From: Euryodendron excelsum
Taxonomy: Eukaryota; Streptophyta; Magnoliopsida; Ericales; Pentaphylacaceae
NCBI GenBank assembly: GCA_033060915.1
Contig: CM065397.1
Coordinates: forward strand, 19,571,501 to 19,635,500
DNA: 64,000 nucleotides
Direction: 5' to 3'
Below are positions 1 through 10,829 of this stretch, piece after piece. The notes beneath the pieces are model-generated. The model had not been told where the DNA came from. It saw nothing but the letters and a program-made list of their open reading frames with translations, and ran no database searches. Position 1 is the stretch's first letter. The number at the start of each line of letters is the position of its first letter. The position numbers and the translations under genes were made by a program.

Positions 1-468
1 GGCTCTCATAGGTAAATCTAGGGTGAATAGGCATGTAGGTACTGCAAGAGCGGGGTAGGGTGATGGCTTAGTGCGTCTTCCCTACATGTAACCAACTTCC
101 GAACTTAGGATTACTATTTTCAAAGACCAAAATGGAGTTTATTTTCAAAAAAGGGCTTACAAGTTTTTCAAAGGTTGCCAAACAACCTGTTTTCTTAAAA
201 ACCCTCTCTTAAGGGAGTATTTTCAAAATCGTTTTCAAAAACCCTAAGTGTAATCTTCGGATTGTTATTAGTTTTTACGTGACCTAACTCACCTTAATCA
301 AGTTAGGTGGCAACTCCAAATGGTTTCCAAAAGCCCTTTATCCAATTCAATTTTCAATTCAAATCTAGTCGCACTCATTCTTTTAGGAGGATTAGTTCTA
401 ACAAGAGAGTACAGTATTTTTTCTGCTTGTGTGTGTATTCCTTAAGTGTGAAAAATCTGGGCGCGACA
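1..468 (+). mobile_element. E1 5' LTR, last 468 bp
   Basis: The segment ends in AATCTGGGCGCGACA, and the primer site follows two bases later. It matches 22990-23457 (end of the E1 3' LTR) without length change. It carries the conserved ACCTAACTCACCTTAATCA block and, at about 307-318, a degenerate copy of the primer-site-like motif found in every LTR here (GGTGGCAACTCC). The rest of this LTR lies upstream of the window. Confidence 0.9.
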
Positions 469-470
469 GC

Positions 471-488
471 TAGCGACTTTGCTGGGGA
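471..488 (+). promoter_or_regulatory. E1 primer-binding site (tRNA-Arg), degenerate
   Basis: TAGCGACTTTGCTGGGGA begins two bases after the LTR end. It differs at four positions from the intact site TGGCGACTCCACTGGGGA of element H (57066-57083), which is the reverse complement of the 3' end of plant tRNA-Arg including CCA. Three of the four changes are C-to-T or G-to-A, as expected for decay of a methylated element. Confidence 0.85.
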
Positions 489-3400
489 CACTTAGAGGGT
501 TAGGCCATAGTCATGTCTCTTCATCCTTCACCCATGTAGAGTCTTCGATTAACTTGTCCACTTCTATCCACTTTCAATTTTCAAAATCAAATTTTCAAAT
601 TTATTTTCAAAAACATGCACTTTACTCCATCCATATTATCTTATATTAAGTTTGCCATCCACATACTAACTCTTGCTTCTTTGTTTTGTAGGTGCGCTTT
701 TTGTTTACATTATCGTTTTAATTAACTGATATCGATGAATGTGATGAACAGGATGGATGGGAGTTGTTGGGCTCTTTCCTCCGCTTTCAAAAATCACACA
801 CACACTGCATGTGCACTTGCATTCTGCATACTTGCATTTTTACCCTAATATGACCCTTCTAGTTAGAAAGGGGGAATGGTATATTGGTTGTGGGCAAGAT
901 GCTGTGTCAGTTTCTTCGCCTATGGCCTCTTGATGGTTCTCCTACTCGGTTCACCAACCGATCATGGCACCACCTCAGGAAGTGGGCCTAGGTTTGAAGA
1001 TCTGGGGACCGAACCTTTTTAGGACGCATTAGTGAACCCTCAACCTCATGCTCATATAGACACCATGCATAGCCGAACCTCTGCCAAATTTAGGACACGC
1101 GCACCGTTTTTCAAAACCATGGAGTAAAGGGCAACTGCTCTTACTTTCATTTATACCTGTTTATGCCTGTTGTTATAATGATTATATTCTTACTGTTATA
1201 ATGTTTGTCTAATTTCTCATTCATGCACGTTTACTTTACCATTGCATTCTCTTTCCTTATACTCTTTGCATATCCATGTTCATACATTCAATATCCCATG
1301 TCAAGACAAGAGTTCCAAAGTAACTCAAGTCATTGCATTCTCATGCATATGATCAACCCATTGAGAGTGACACCAAGGTCACTCTCCTTTGCATTAAACC
1401 TACCCAAACCCTAAGGGTTCCCACATAACCCTAAGGACTCATGCCATGCACATCAATTCATTCCATAAGAGGAGCCCTAATACCTCTATGCTCACGGAGA
1501 TAGGGTTGCCAAGAAGACAAGGGGCAATCAATCAACAAGATCTCTCAGTGACCTCCTCAACATTGAATCAAAGAAGGCGAATCCGAAGACTCAAGAGTAG
1601 TTTAGGATTTCATATGTAAAAGTAGATAGGTGAAAGTCCAAATGAAAATGTTCCCCTTCCCCCTATTGAAATGTATTTCAAGTCTTTTGTATCTTAAACC
1701 CAAAGTTAAATGTACTTCTTTATTCTCCGCGAATGAATGGATGGATGAACGGATGAATGGATGAAGGTTCCCACTTGACGTTAAGGTATTTGCATACAGG
1801 GGCAAATCCCATATCTCCAAAGTGAGCAAATGCAACATATTTAGTTTCTCTTAAGTAGGGGGACCCCTATGACATGTATTGCATAAAAATATTCAAATCA
1901 AGGCACTAACTTCTCTTTTGTTTCTTATCTTCTATCCTCCGTCTCCTCATCTCCAAATACCAAGAGAATCAAAGGCAAAAGCAAGACAAGAAGGGGGTTT
2001 TCTGAATCACTCACTTATTATCATCATATTGCTTACACATTTACTTCTTTTATGCTCATATACCCATATCCATTCCAAGACAATAGTTCTAAGAAACTCA
2101 AGTCATTTCATTCTCATGCATCTAAACAACCATAGAGAGAAAAGAGCAATCCAATCTCATGCTAATCAAACCTACCAAAACTCCTAAGGGTTCTTAAACC
2201 TTAAGGATTCATGGCTTGCATAGAACCATATCTCAAGAGAGGCCTAAATCTCTCTCAGTCCATTGAGGCGGGATTGCCCAAATAAGGAAACATCAACCGG
2301 CCCACATCAAAGAGGTATTGTATTGCATAATAGGGGCAAAACCCTACCTCCAAAATGGACTTGTCATCATGCCTAGATTCCCTCAAAGAAGGGACCTCCA
2401 TAGGACATGCATCGCGTAGAACCTCCGACTCCACATGCTGACTACATTCTATTTTTCTTTTTCTTTTTGTAGGTTAGAGAGCACAATTGAATTCATGGAA
2501 TCCCTCTAGTACCCCACCAAATTCAAACTCATGGAATGATGAGCCTAGTTGTTAGAAAAGGCCGAACCTACATCAGGGAGCAAGAAGAACTAGCCATCCA
2601 TCAACAAGACGTCACCTCTACACCATGCCGCGACAACCACTGTCCATGCAAAAGGAGGCTTCACCGTTTGAAAAGTCCTATCAGACCCGTGCATTGCTAT
2701 AAAAGAATCTCTTAACTGCCGAATGCATGCCAATCACCGCAAAAGATCTGTCAATTCACCCTCCGTAGTTTAGTGATACACCCGGGAAATGAAATACCAA
2801 AGCAGTCGGCACAGTTTTAAAACCCTGTTAAGGGTTCTCACCAAGAGGCCCATAAGAAAAGGGAGGTCTTCATAAAATTCGTCTGCTTCCTTTTTATCTT
2901 TCTATTTCTTGCATATCTTATTTAAATAAACATTGCATGCCATGTAATCATGTTTTTAAATGAAAATAGGTAGTTCTCAGTTTATCTCCTTTGTCTTATA
3001 CTTTTGTGGACGATTGTTATGTTTAAGGATTCTTTCCCATTCAGTAATGACTTGACTTGAAGGATAAGATAGCATGGGCAACTTGCTCAAAGGGGGTTAA
3101 AACCTTTGAGAGACTAAAAGAGAGAGTGGGAGACAGGAGGAAGGCAATCTCAACAAAGAAGTGTGAATTTCATTGAAAAGGCGACACTTGCGTGATATCT
3201 TAGCTAAGCGATGGACAGCCGAGTACTCAACATGATGAGGAGCCATTGTTCTATTTATCCCAAATAAACACTATCCTTTGGTTAGTTCACTAGAGCCGTA
3301 CATGATTTCTATTCAAATAACCCTAAACAATTAACCATCCCCCGCACTGGGGTAAGCACAGAGTAGTTGATTCGATAGAATATATAGTGGTTTACTAATA

Positions 3401-5287
3401 GAAACACATCATCCCTAGGAATTTTGTCTAAATTTTGTACTAAAGCTTTATGGATTAAGCAATTCAATTTGAAATGATTAGAGACCCTCAATTCTGCTAC
3501 CATACACAAAAATATCCCCTTTGCTTAACCCACTAGTGCCTCACGAAAAGCGAAAGATTTTTTTTGTCAACCCCGATCTGAAACCATCCCCCCATACTGG
3601 GGCAGACAGGCAGCAGAAGATTTGGTAGAGAATGTCATCGACCATCAAGTTGAAGTAACGTGAAGGCTTTATAGATCAAGTAATCTTGTTCAAAATGAAG
3701 AGAGGTCCTTATTTCATTCCCCATACAGTTAAAAGCAACCCTTGTCAAACCTGTTGAGCCCATTACCTTTTTCTCTTGAAAAAACCCCAACCTAGGATTC
3801 ACCGCCCACAATGGGTTAAATTGAAATGCTAAGGAAAGGATCTGAGAGAAAGAAGTTATGGAAATGTTCGTCTTGCAGAAAGCAGAAAGAAAGGGAAGAA
3901 GCAGAAAAGCAAAGAGAAAAAGCTACCGCGAGACAAGTTAAAAGAAATATATAAAAAAAAAAAAGAAGAAAGAAAATGAAGGGGCAACTCTGTTAGAACG
4001 TCAAGGATCAAACTACAAGAAAGGTGAACTACTTGAAAAATATATAGTTATTCAAAAGTGATCCTAGGAAACAAAGAAGCCCAGTAGAAGCAATAGGTTC
4101 GAGCCTTTATCCTTTCTTGTAAAAACCCGAAACCGTGGCCTACATTACAACCCTGTTAAAGTCCTCTCCGATCGGAAAAAGATTGCTTGATCTAAATGAG
4201 CTAGACATGTGGCTGAAGCTAAAGGTGGATATCAGGGGACGAAACCCCGTTAGAAGACCAACCAAGGATGGTGTGGATCTAAAGCTTACTAGAAACAACA
4301 TCAAGTTTGAGCCTGCGTATCCTTTTTCATTTATAAACCCCTTAACCTAGCTTACATTACGGTCCAAATTAAAGTCCTCTCTGATCAAAGAAAATTGCTT
4401 AGTCCAAATAAGCTTGAACAATACCAAGACAAGTAGGATAAGAAAGGAGAATTGGAAGGGAACACAAGGGCAATCTCATGCTCCGAAGTATGCTCAGATG
4501 GTTTTGGTTTAAACAACCCACTAAAAGAAGACCTTTGAGCCTAAATGTCCTTTCATTTCTTACAACCCCTAAACCCAGTCTGCATTACGGTCCTAAAAGA
4601 AGTCTTCTCTGATTGAGGGCCTAGTTGTTTATCACTCTGCAAAGGGCACACAAGTCATTGCTTTGAGCCACGGTGGCATTTTGGAAATTTGAGAGAGAGA
4701 AAACCAAGTGAGGTCAGAAAAATCCCAAATAGCAACCCTGTAGAAAGTAGGGATAGGATAGTAAACCAAAAGGTTAAGATCCCTAGAGAATGGTACAAAT
4801 GCTATCACACCCTAATAAGAATGAGACAAAACTGAATAGGGCAGAATCCTAAAAAGGAAACAAAATCCTGAGAGTATGGGCCCTGGGAAAATCCTGGGAC
4901 ATTCTTTGTAAATAGTTTATATATGTGTAGTATATTGCATCCATGACATGTATAATCTGTACATCCATTAAATTCTTGCGTAGTTTGTATCTATTCGTGC
5001 ATTCATCAAAAGCATGGCATGCATCCAATTCCATTCATGTATGTACATTCATCCAAAAAGTATAACATGTATTAAATTCTATTCTTGTATGAACCTGTGC
5101 ATTCATAAAAATATATATATAAAAAAAGTAGGACATGCAAAATAAGTCATACATCTAATTCCATGTGCATTCATAAAAAATAATAAAAATAATAATAAAT
5201 AATAAAATAAAAAAGGGTATAACATGCTTTTACCTGTACACTTTTAGAATTGGCATATGTAAACTGTTTTTGTAGAAAAACAAACTT

Positions 5288-5291
<4 letters not shown>

Positions 5292-5353
<62 letters not shown>
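5292..5353. repeat. (TC)31 microsatellite
   Basis: This is an uninterrupted TC dinucleotide run of 62 bp. It lies just past the readable 3' limit of the antisense gene remnant in E1. The Arg-Glu repeat peptides in its open frames are artefacts of the repeat. Confidence 0.95.
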
Positions 5354-5357
<4 letters not shown>

Positions 5358-5409
5358 AAGAAACAGGGGACAAGGTAAAACACAAAAAGGAGCTAAAGCC
5401 ACCGTTCGG

Positions 5410-6407
5410 ATATCCGACAAGAAATAGAGAATAGGTCAATGGCCCACGCTCGACCTCCCCATTCAAATGACTTCTGACTCGAGAAACCATGTATGCTAAA
5501 AAAGGGGAGTAATGAATAAGTGTCTAATCGCTCAAAGCTGGAATAATAAAGCATATCCCCAAAAATGAGCATTAACCCCCTGCTAGAGTCTGGTAGGGCT
5601 CACGAAGGTCTCTCCAACAACCATAGGAGCATGGGAGTGCCCCTCACGAATCTTGACAAGCAGTGCACGTAACCGACAGTTAACCAAGTCATCCCCCCAG
5701 GCGAAAACATCAACAAGTTTAGGAGAAGCAAAGCTAGGGCTACCATGGAGAAATGGATCAATCTTGATAAGTATGCCAATCCCCTATCCGTCGCAAACTC
5801 AAAATGAGAGAAATAAAAACTTCACCTGGACATGAGGAAACTGGGCAGCAGATCAGAAGAAAATGCTGCATAATGGAGCCCAGGCTGAGAAGAGATAACC
5901 GCAATGCAGCCATCAAGAAAACTAGGTCCCATAATGTCAGCTGAACCATCCTGAAGTCCTAGGAGGAAGCCATACTCATAGGGAGTAGGGGCAAGCTCAC
6001 ATTCCCCAAGAAAGATGGGTCAGGTGGCCAAAAGGGAACCACTACTAGAAAACAAGCTGCACCAATAGGAGAGAAGCCATGCAACCAACCAAAGGACTGA
6101 TGAAAAATGTCTTGCTCATCTGGAGGATACCCGTCATACCAAACTTGTAGTCAACTCAAAATAGCGTCGGCCATCCTAAAAGTCAAAAGTGGAAAATCTC
6201 GGCGTCCATCTCATCCTCGAAGGCTGGCTCAAATAGAGCGAAAGGGTCGGCTGGAGGCCTACTCCCCCTTCCTTTTTGGATAGAAAATGCCCTGCTAGCT
6301 GATTTGTGACTACCCCCGGATCGACTGGAACTGCTGACAAAATTCGTCTGAGCCACCTTCCCGGAGCAGCGCCTCCTGTCAGAACCATCATCACCCGCAT
6401 CTACCAT
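5410..6407 (-). pseudogene. Antisense DUF7745/plant-mobile-domain-like ORF in E1, main exon (broken)
   Basis: Read on the minus strand from the predicted acceptor CAAG|ATGG (exon starts at 6407). A 70-residue open stretch comes first (6407-6183, rich in Ser/Arg/Gly). A second start follows at about 6173; from there the text parallels the E3 copy: YPPDEQDIFHQSFG, then a region equivalent to the E3 FWQPGLSHFCFGEYELTP segment, then further down (about 5690-5540) HSHAPMVVGETFVSPTRLQQ. This order resembles plant DUF7745 proteins, where an FW-P--CFTF---DLTPT-EEY-LL block is followed by a VLAET-SL block; that assignment is from memory of the family, not a search. There is an in-frame stop soon after the second start, plus frameshifts, so no protein can be made. 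It is transcribed opposite to the element, if at all. Confidence 0.6.
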
Positions 6408-7809
6408 CTTGAAAAGGTAAGTCAAGATAAGAAGTGTTAATATAAGGTACATGCAGATAAGAAAATAAAAGTAGAAGAAAAATAATAATAAAATAATAAA
6501 AACAAACAAAAAACAAACAAATAATAAAAAAATTTCAAATGATAAGTTAAAATGAATTTCCTACACATTTTGATTTTAAATCAAATTCTAAGTCAAGATG
6601 AATTTCCTACACATTTTGATTTTATATCCAATTCTAAGTCAAGATGAATTTCCTACACATTTTGATTTTAAATCCAATTCTAAGTCAAAATGAATTTCCT
6701 ACACATTTTGATTTTTCGTGCTAAGTCAAAATGAATTTCCTACACATTTTGATTTTCCGTGTTAAGTCGAAAAGAATTTCCTACACATTTTGATTTTAAA
6801 CTTCCCATTCTAAGTCAAAACAAATTTCCTATACATTTTGTCCGAAAATTCTAAATGAGTCCAGTCAAAATTCATCCCAAACTTTTTCTATCCTAATCGA
6901 GATTTTCTAAAAACTTCTTCCTCCAAAAAGTTTTCTTCAAACTCAATTCTCAAATTTTCAATCTTTCGAAATTCTCATCAAAATCCCGAGTTTTCCAAAG
7001 TCAAAATCTGTTTTCAAAACATATCTTTTTCCTAAATTTTTCTTCCAATAGTTTTAAGGCCCCCGAGTTTCTCGGGGTCTTCTCCGCCAAAAATGCCCCA
7101 TCCTCAATAGTTTTATATCTTTTACCTTTAAAAAAATTTTATTCCAAAATTTCTCCAACCCTTTCTCTAGATTTCTAAACATTTCGGTGGAGTTCTACTT
7201 GGAAAACGGTCCCTACAACACCTACTACATCAACATAAAACACAAACCGTACACTTCACAATGTCATAATCACATAATGTCAATGCCCGCGCATAATCTT
7301 CAAGTTTTTTAATTTTTCAAAACACATGTTTTCTTTTTCAATAAGCTAACGGTTTTCAAAGATGTCCTAAAATTCCTCAAAATCATTTCAAATGTTTTTT
7401 GAAATATTCTCAAATTTTTCTAAATTTTAAACTCTAAAATTTCATCAATTTCTTAAATTTTCTTAAATTTTCAAGTATTTTTCTATTTTTCAAAAAATTA
7501 AAAATTCACTGAGTTTTCAAAAAATCACGAAAACTTCATACGACTGTTAAACATGTTTTTCTAAGGTACACACTATAAACATCTAGCCAAAAAACTTAAC
7601 ACCCTAGCCTTTAGGAACAAACCCCCAATTCTTGTAGAAACCCCCTTCACATGATCATGCAAAATCACTCAAATTCAATCAAACAAGCATCAAAATAAAA
7701 AAATAACTTCACCACAGTATTCAAAGCATAACAAAACATCAATTTCCACTACTCACATGGTTCAAACGGAATTCTACACGTCAAAATCAACATAAACTCA
7801 AAAACTCAC
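6408..7809 (-). other. Predicted intron of the E1 antisense gene
   Basis: On the minus strand the donor is GAG|GTGAGT (exon ends at 7810) and the acceptor is TTACCTTTTCAAG|ATGG (exon resumes at 6407). The 1402-bp interval is AT-rich and holds the short tandem repeat at 6545-6840. Element E3 has the same donor and acceptor around a 1018-bp interval. Joining the exons keeps the reading frame in both copies. This is inferred from splice-site consensus and colinearity; no transcript evidence is available. Confidence 0.5.
6545..6840. repeat. 41-46-bp tandem repeat (AATGAATTTCCTACACATTT units), E1
   Basis: There are about six imperfect copies of a unit containing AATGAATTTCCTACACATTT followed by TGATTTT and a short variable linker. 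Unit starts near 6552, 6598, 6644, 6690 and 6731 give periods of 46, 46, 46 and 41 bp. The same array, shorter, is in E3 (47430-47610). In both cases it lies inside the predicted intron, close to the acceptor of the antisense gene. Confidence 0.9.
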
Positions 7810-8079
7810 CTCTTGGAGTTCTCCAGCAAAATCTTCTCTTTTGGCAACTTTTCCAGCAACAGCGTCTACTTTCGGCAATCCGTCGTGGTCTTTAAGAAGT
7901 GCTCTTTCAATGCCCAAGTTGGTTTTCACGTAATGCCTCTCAGTTTTGCGAAAAACCTTCAATACCCACAGCAACGTCGAACTAGCAAATGCTAGTTTTG
8001 ATCCCAGGCCTGGCGCCACTAGTAGTGGCGCCAAGCCAGTTCTTCCAAAGGCGCCACTGCTAGTGGCGCCAGTTGCCAA
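7810..8079 (-). pseudogene. Antisense gene of E1, predicted first exon
   Basis: This is a 90-codon open frame on the minus strand that ends exactly at the splice donor GAG|GTGAGT. Its C-terminal 66 codons align without gaps to the equivalent frame of E3 (48529-48320), with roughly 59% identical residues; shared pieces are VLKVF, KTER, KVA and AGREV/AKRED. No stop codon interrupts either copy. The similarity could reflect shared DNA ancestry alone, because the copies also differ at many amino-acid positions. The true start is uncertain: the 5' codons run through the GGCGCC palindromes, which may be untranslated. I do not recognise a domain. Confidence 0.4.
8011..8070. promoter_or_regulatory. 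Paired GGCGCC palindromes upstream of the antisense gene (E1)
   Basis: Two near-perfect palindromes, each a GGCGCCACTA arm facing its inverse TAGTGGCGCC, sit at 8011-8033 and 8050-8070. The same motif, singly or paired, occurs in the LTRs just upstream of the TATA box (for example 24838-24858 and 13313-13332). Here it lies upstream of the minus-strand gene and about 200 bp before the 3' LTR. E3 retains both copies (48520-48582). Possible protein-binding sites; function inferred. Confidence 0.6.
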
Positions 8080-8250
8080 TTCCAGGCAGCTTTATACTTT
8101 TTCCCGCCAAAACTCGATTTCAAAGGTCTTTTGGGCCCAATATCTATTTCCATACTCTCGTCTTCCAAAATTTTCGAAGTCTGTCCCTCCAACCGCCTCA
8201 CGGTCAACATGGAACCCTTACTTTATCGTTTTCTGTCTTCAACAAGCAAA

Positions 8251-8270
8251 GACAGAAAAAGAGGGGCAGT
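8251..8270 (+). promoter_or_regulatory. E1 polypurine tract
   Basis: GACAGAAAAAGAGGGGCAGT directly precedes the 3' LTR start (8271, TATAAGCACCCC, a TG-to-TA variant). E3 has nearly the same tract at 48761-48781. The tract primes plus-strand DNA synthesis in LTR retrotransposons. Its position confirms that 8271 is a 3' LTR and that the element reads left to right. Confidence 0.9.
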
Positions 8271-9855
8271 TATAAGCACCCCATTTTTGACCGCTTGGTA
8301 GTCTCCGGTCCGTCCAGACTTGAGTTCAAGTCAATATGGACATATTCTAGTTTTTCAATCCTAATCCAGTCAATCCATCGCTTCATGGGCCTGCAGGGTC
8401 CATATAAAGGCAAAATGACCAAAATGCCCTTTAGGAGCATTGTTCGGTCCAATTCCAGTAGGCACGTCTTCTCGAAGACGATAAGTCCCTTTTTTCAAGT
8501 CCAATTCTAATTCCAATCCCTCCCTCAAGAAAGTTGATTCCTCAAGGTGGTAAGTCTATCCTGTCTGGTGTGTTTTTTGAAGAAAGTTCTTCAAAATGGT
8601 GACTCCCTTCAAACTCGTCAGCCGAGACGAGATCCCAAGTCCCCGAGATGGTAGAACGGTCCACCTTTGGCGCTTGCTAGCCCGCTAATGTAGAAATGTC
8701 TATTTCGACACGCCTTGCGAGAAAGTTGATTCCTCAGGCGCTAAGTCCATTTAGCAGCTTCCTGAGATCAGGTAGTCTCAGAAATGATCGCGAACTGTCA
8801 GAGTAGCAGAAATACTCACAAACATCGCAACTGTCAGAGTAGCAAAAATACTGGTAAACAGGTCAATATAGGGAATTGCCAACAAACTCCTATATCATGG
8901 GACCAACGTCAGAGTGATGGAAACACTCAAAACCCAGGTCAACACCAGTGCTTGTTAGCCCACTCCGGTGAAAAATGACCAAACTGCTCCTAGGGCCATT
9001 TTTTGACACGTTTCTCGAGATAGTACCTAAATCCTCAGAACGGTAAGTCCACCCTTCCAAGATCATCCTAGAGATGATCCGGCATGATTAGGTGCCCTCC
9101 AGTTAGTTTCGGGCAAATTTTGAGACTTTCTGGTCAAGATGACCATTTTGCCCCTAGGCATCCGAGTGCCTTACGGACCACACTGGCTCTAGGTATCAAA
9201 CTGGTAACCTCTCGAGAATGCTTTTTATAGTATTCCCAACCTTTCATTATCTTTCTAAATCATTCTGAGCCAATTCTGACAAAATCGGTGCAAAATGACC
9301 GTTTTGCCCCTGGTGGGCCGGTTGCCTTTTCCAACCACACCGGCTCTAGGTATCAAACTGGTAACCTTTGGGAACATTCTAAATAGTGTTTTCAAACCTT
9401 GAGTCTTCTTCCGGGACATTTTGAGTCCGTTCTGGCAGTTTTTCGGCCCGGTTGACCGTTTTGTACCTAATGGCCCGGTCAACCCCTCCAACAAATCTTG
9501 ACATCATTATTCAAGTCCAATACCTCCAGGAATCTATTCTAAGGGTTCCTGTCCCTTTTCGGCCTTCCGGGTCATTCTCGGTCCCTTCAAATTATTTCTG
9601 GACCTTTCAAAGTCACTCCTAGTGAAGCCAGGCTAAAAATTACATGGTAGTCACTAATACAGGTGCCCAAATCTTCTAAAGATACGTTGCTTGCCGACCT
9701 TAAAACTTTCCCAAGTGGCTGGCACCACTACTAGTGGTGCCAAGCCTAATATTGGCCTGGAGTGGTGCCAGAAGAATTTTTGGCCTGGCGTCACTACAAC
9801 AGGCGCCAGGTCATTCTTCTCTCTATAAATACAGAGTCTTTTCTAGCGTGAAAGA
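8271..9855 (+). mobile_element. E1 3' LTR, segment 1 (U3 to TATA)
   Basis: The segment starts at TATAAGCACCCCATTTTTG and continues to the AAAGA target of the nested solo LTR. It contains the short inverted-repeat modules typical of the U3 in this family (GTCTTCTCGAAGAC near 8466 and GAGTAGC-type repeats at 8800-8860), the blocks containing AAAATGACC, a degenerate TAGTGGTGCC palindrome at about 9722-9752, and the TATA box at 9824. Confidence 0.9.
9824..9831 (+). promoter_or_regulatory. TATA box, E1 3' LTR
   Basis: TATAAATA lies about 1.55 kb after the LTR start. The flanking text CT-TATAAATACAGAG is conserved in the plus-strand LTRs at 24912 and 39501 and 41451. The transcript would start about 30 bp downstream, leaving roughly 3 kb of LTR in the leader. 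Confidence 0.75.
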
Positions 9856-10829
9856 TGTCACGCCCAGATTTTTTGCATTCGAGGAATACTCATACAAGCG
9901 AGAAAAAGACTGTACTCTCTCGTTAGAACTCACCCTCCTAGAAGAATGAGTGCGACTAGGTTTGAATTGAAAACTGATTTGAATAAAGGGCTTTTGAAAA
10001 AGATTCAGAGTTGCCACCTAACTTGATTAAGGTGAGTTAGGTTACCTAAAAACTAAGCATAATCCGAAACTACACTTAGGGGTTTTGGAAAACAATTTTG
10101 AAAATATCTCCTCGAGAGAGGGTTTTTAGGAAAACAGGTTGTTTGGCAACCTTGGGAAAACATGTAGCCCTTTTTTGAAAAATAACTCCGTTTTGGTCTT
10201 TGAAATCAGTGATCTAGGTTTGGAGGTTGGTTACATGTAGGGAAGACGTACTAAGCCATCACCCTACCCTGCCCTTTCGGTACCTACATGTCAATCTACC
10301 CTAGATCCACCTATGAGAGTCTTTAACTAACTATTGTTCAATCCTATCCACTCTGAAAAAGAATGTTTGAAAAGAAGCTAACATGATGCATGATATGCAA
10401 GTGCAAGAGAAGAGAGTTGATTTAGAAAATAGATTTGAAAAGAAGAATTTGATTTGATTTTAGAAGAGATTTGAAAAGATATAATTGGAATTGGAAAGTT
10501 TTAGAGATTGGAAATTGAGATTTGAAAATATATTTTTGAAATTGGAAACTTGAAATAGATATGGAATTGGAGATTGAAAAAGATTATAGAATTGGAGATT
10601 TGGAAAGGTTTTGTGGAATTAGAAATTTGAAAAATGTGGAGACCGCACCCATGAGGGTTGCCTACGTATCCTTTTGGAGGAATCAGGTCAGTCGTAGTTC
10701 GGACAAGAGTCCGATTGAAAGGAGATTGATTTGGAAGAAAGAGATTGAATTGGAAATTGGATTGGAAAATTGAGAGATTGAACTTTGATTGGAAGATTTA
10801 AAAAGACTTGACTTTGGAAAACTTGGTTT

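Larger units (their letters stand above)
469..8270 (+). mobile_element. E1 internal region, non-coding in the sense direction
   Basis: The 5' part (469 to about 2480) aligns by eye with the leader of element H (57064 to about 58575): both share the text around GTTGTTGGG(C/T)..CTTTCCTC, then short ACAC runs. A pyrimidine tract followed by TTTTTGTAG (2448-2472) matches the tract before the gag start in H and could be a splice acceptor. Where H has about 2 kb of gag, E1 has only about 350 bp of unreadable sequence (about 2480-2850). From about 2850 to 5200 it again follows H (for example 3330-3370 matches 61290-61330, CCCC.CA.TGGGG), with no open frame on either strand that I recognise. From 5400 it carries the antisense gene remnant. 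Confidence 0.75.

Noticed and set aside
5287..5490. Open frames with long Arg-Glu repeats around 5290-5355
   Set aside because: They are produced entirely by the (TC)31 microsatellite; no conserved flanks.
8073..8510. 145-codon plus-strand frame
   Set aside because: It crosses the internal/LTR boundary (8270/8271), including polypurine tract and palindromes, and its E3 equivalent has different frame limits. It is a shadow of non-coding sequence opposite the antisense gene.
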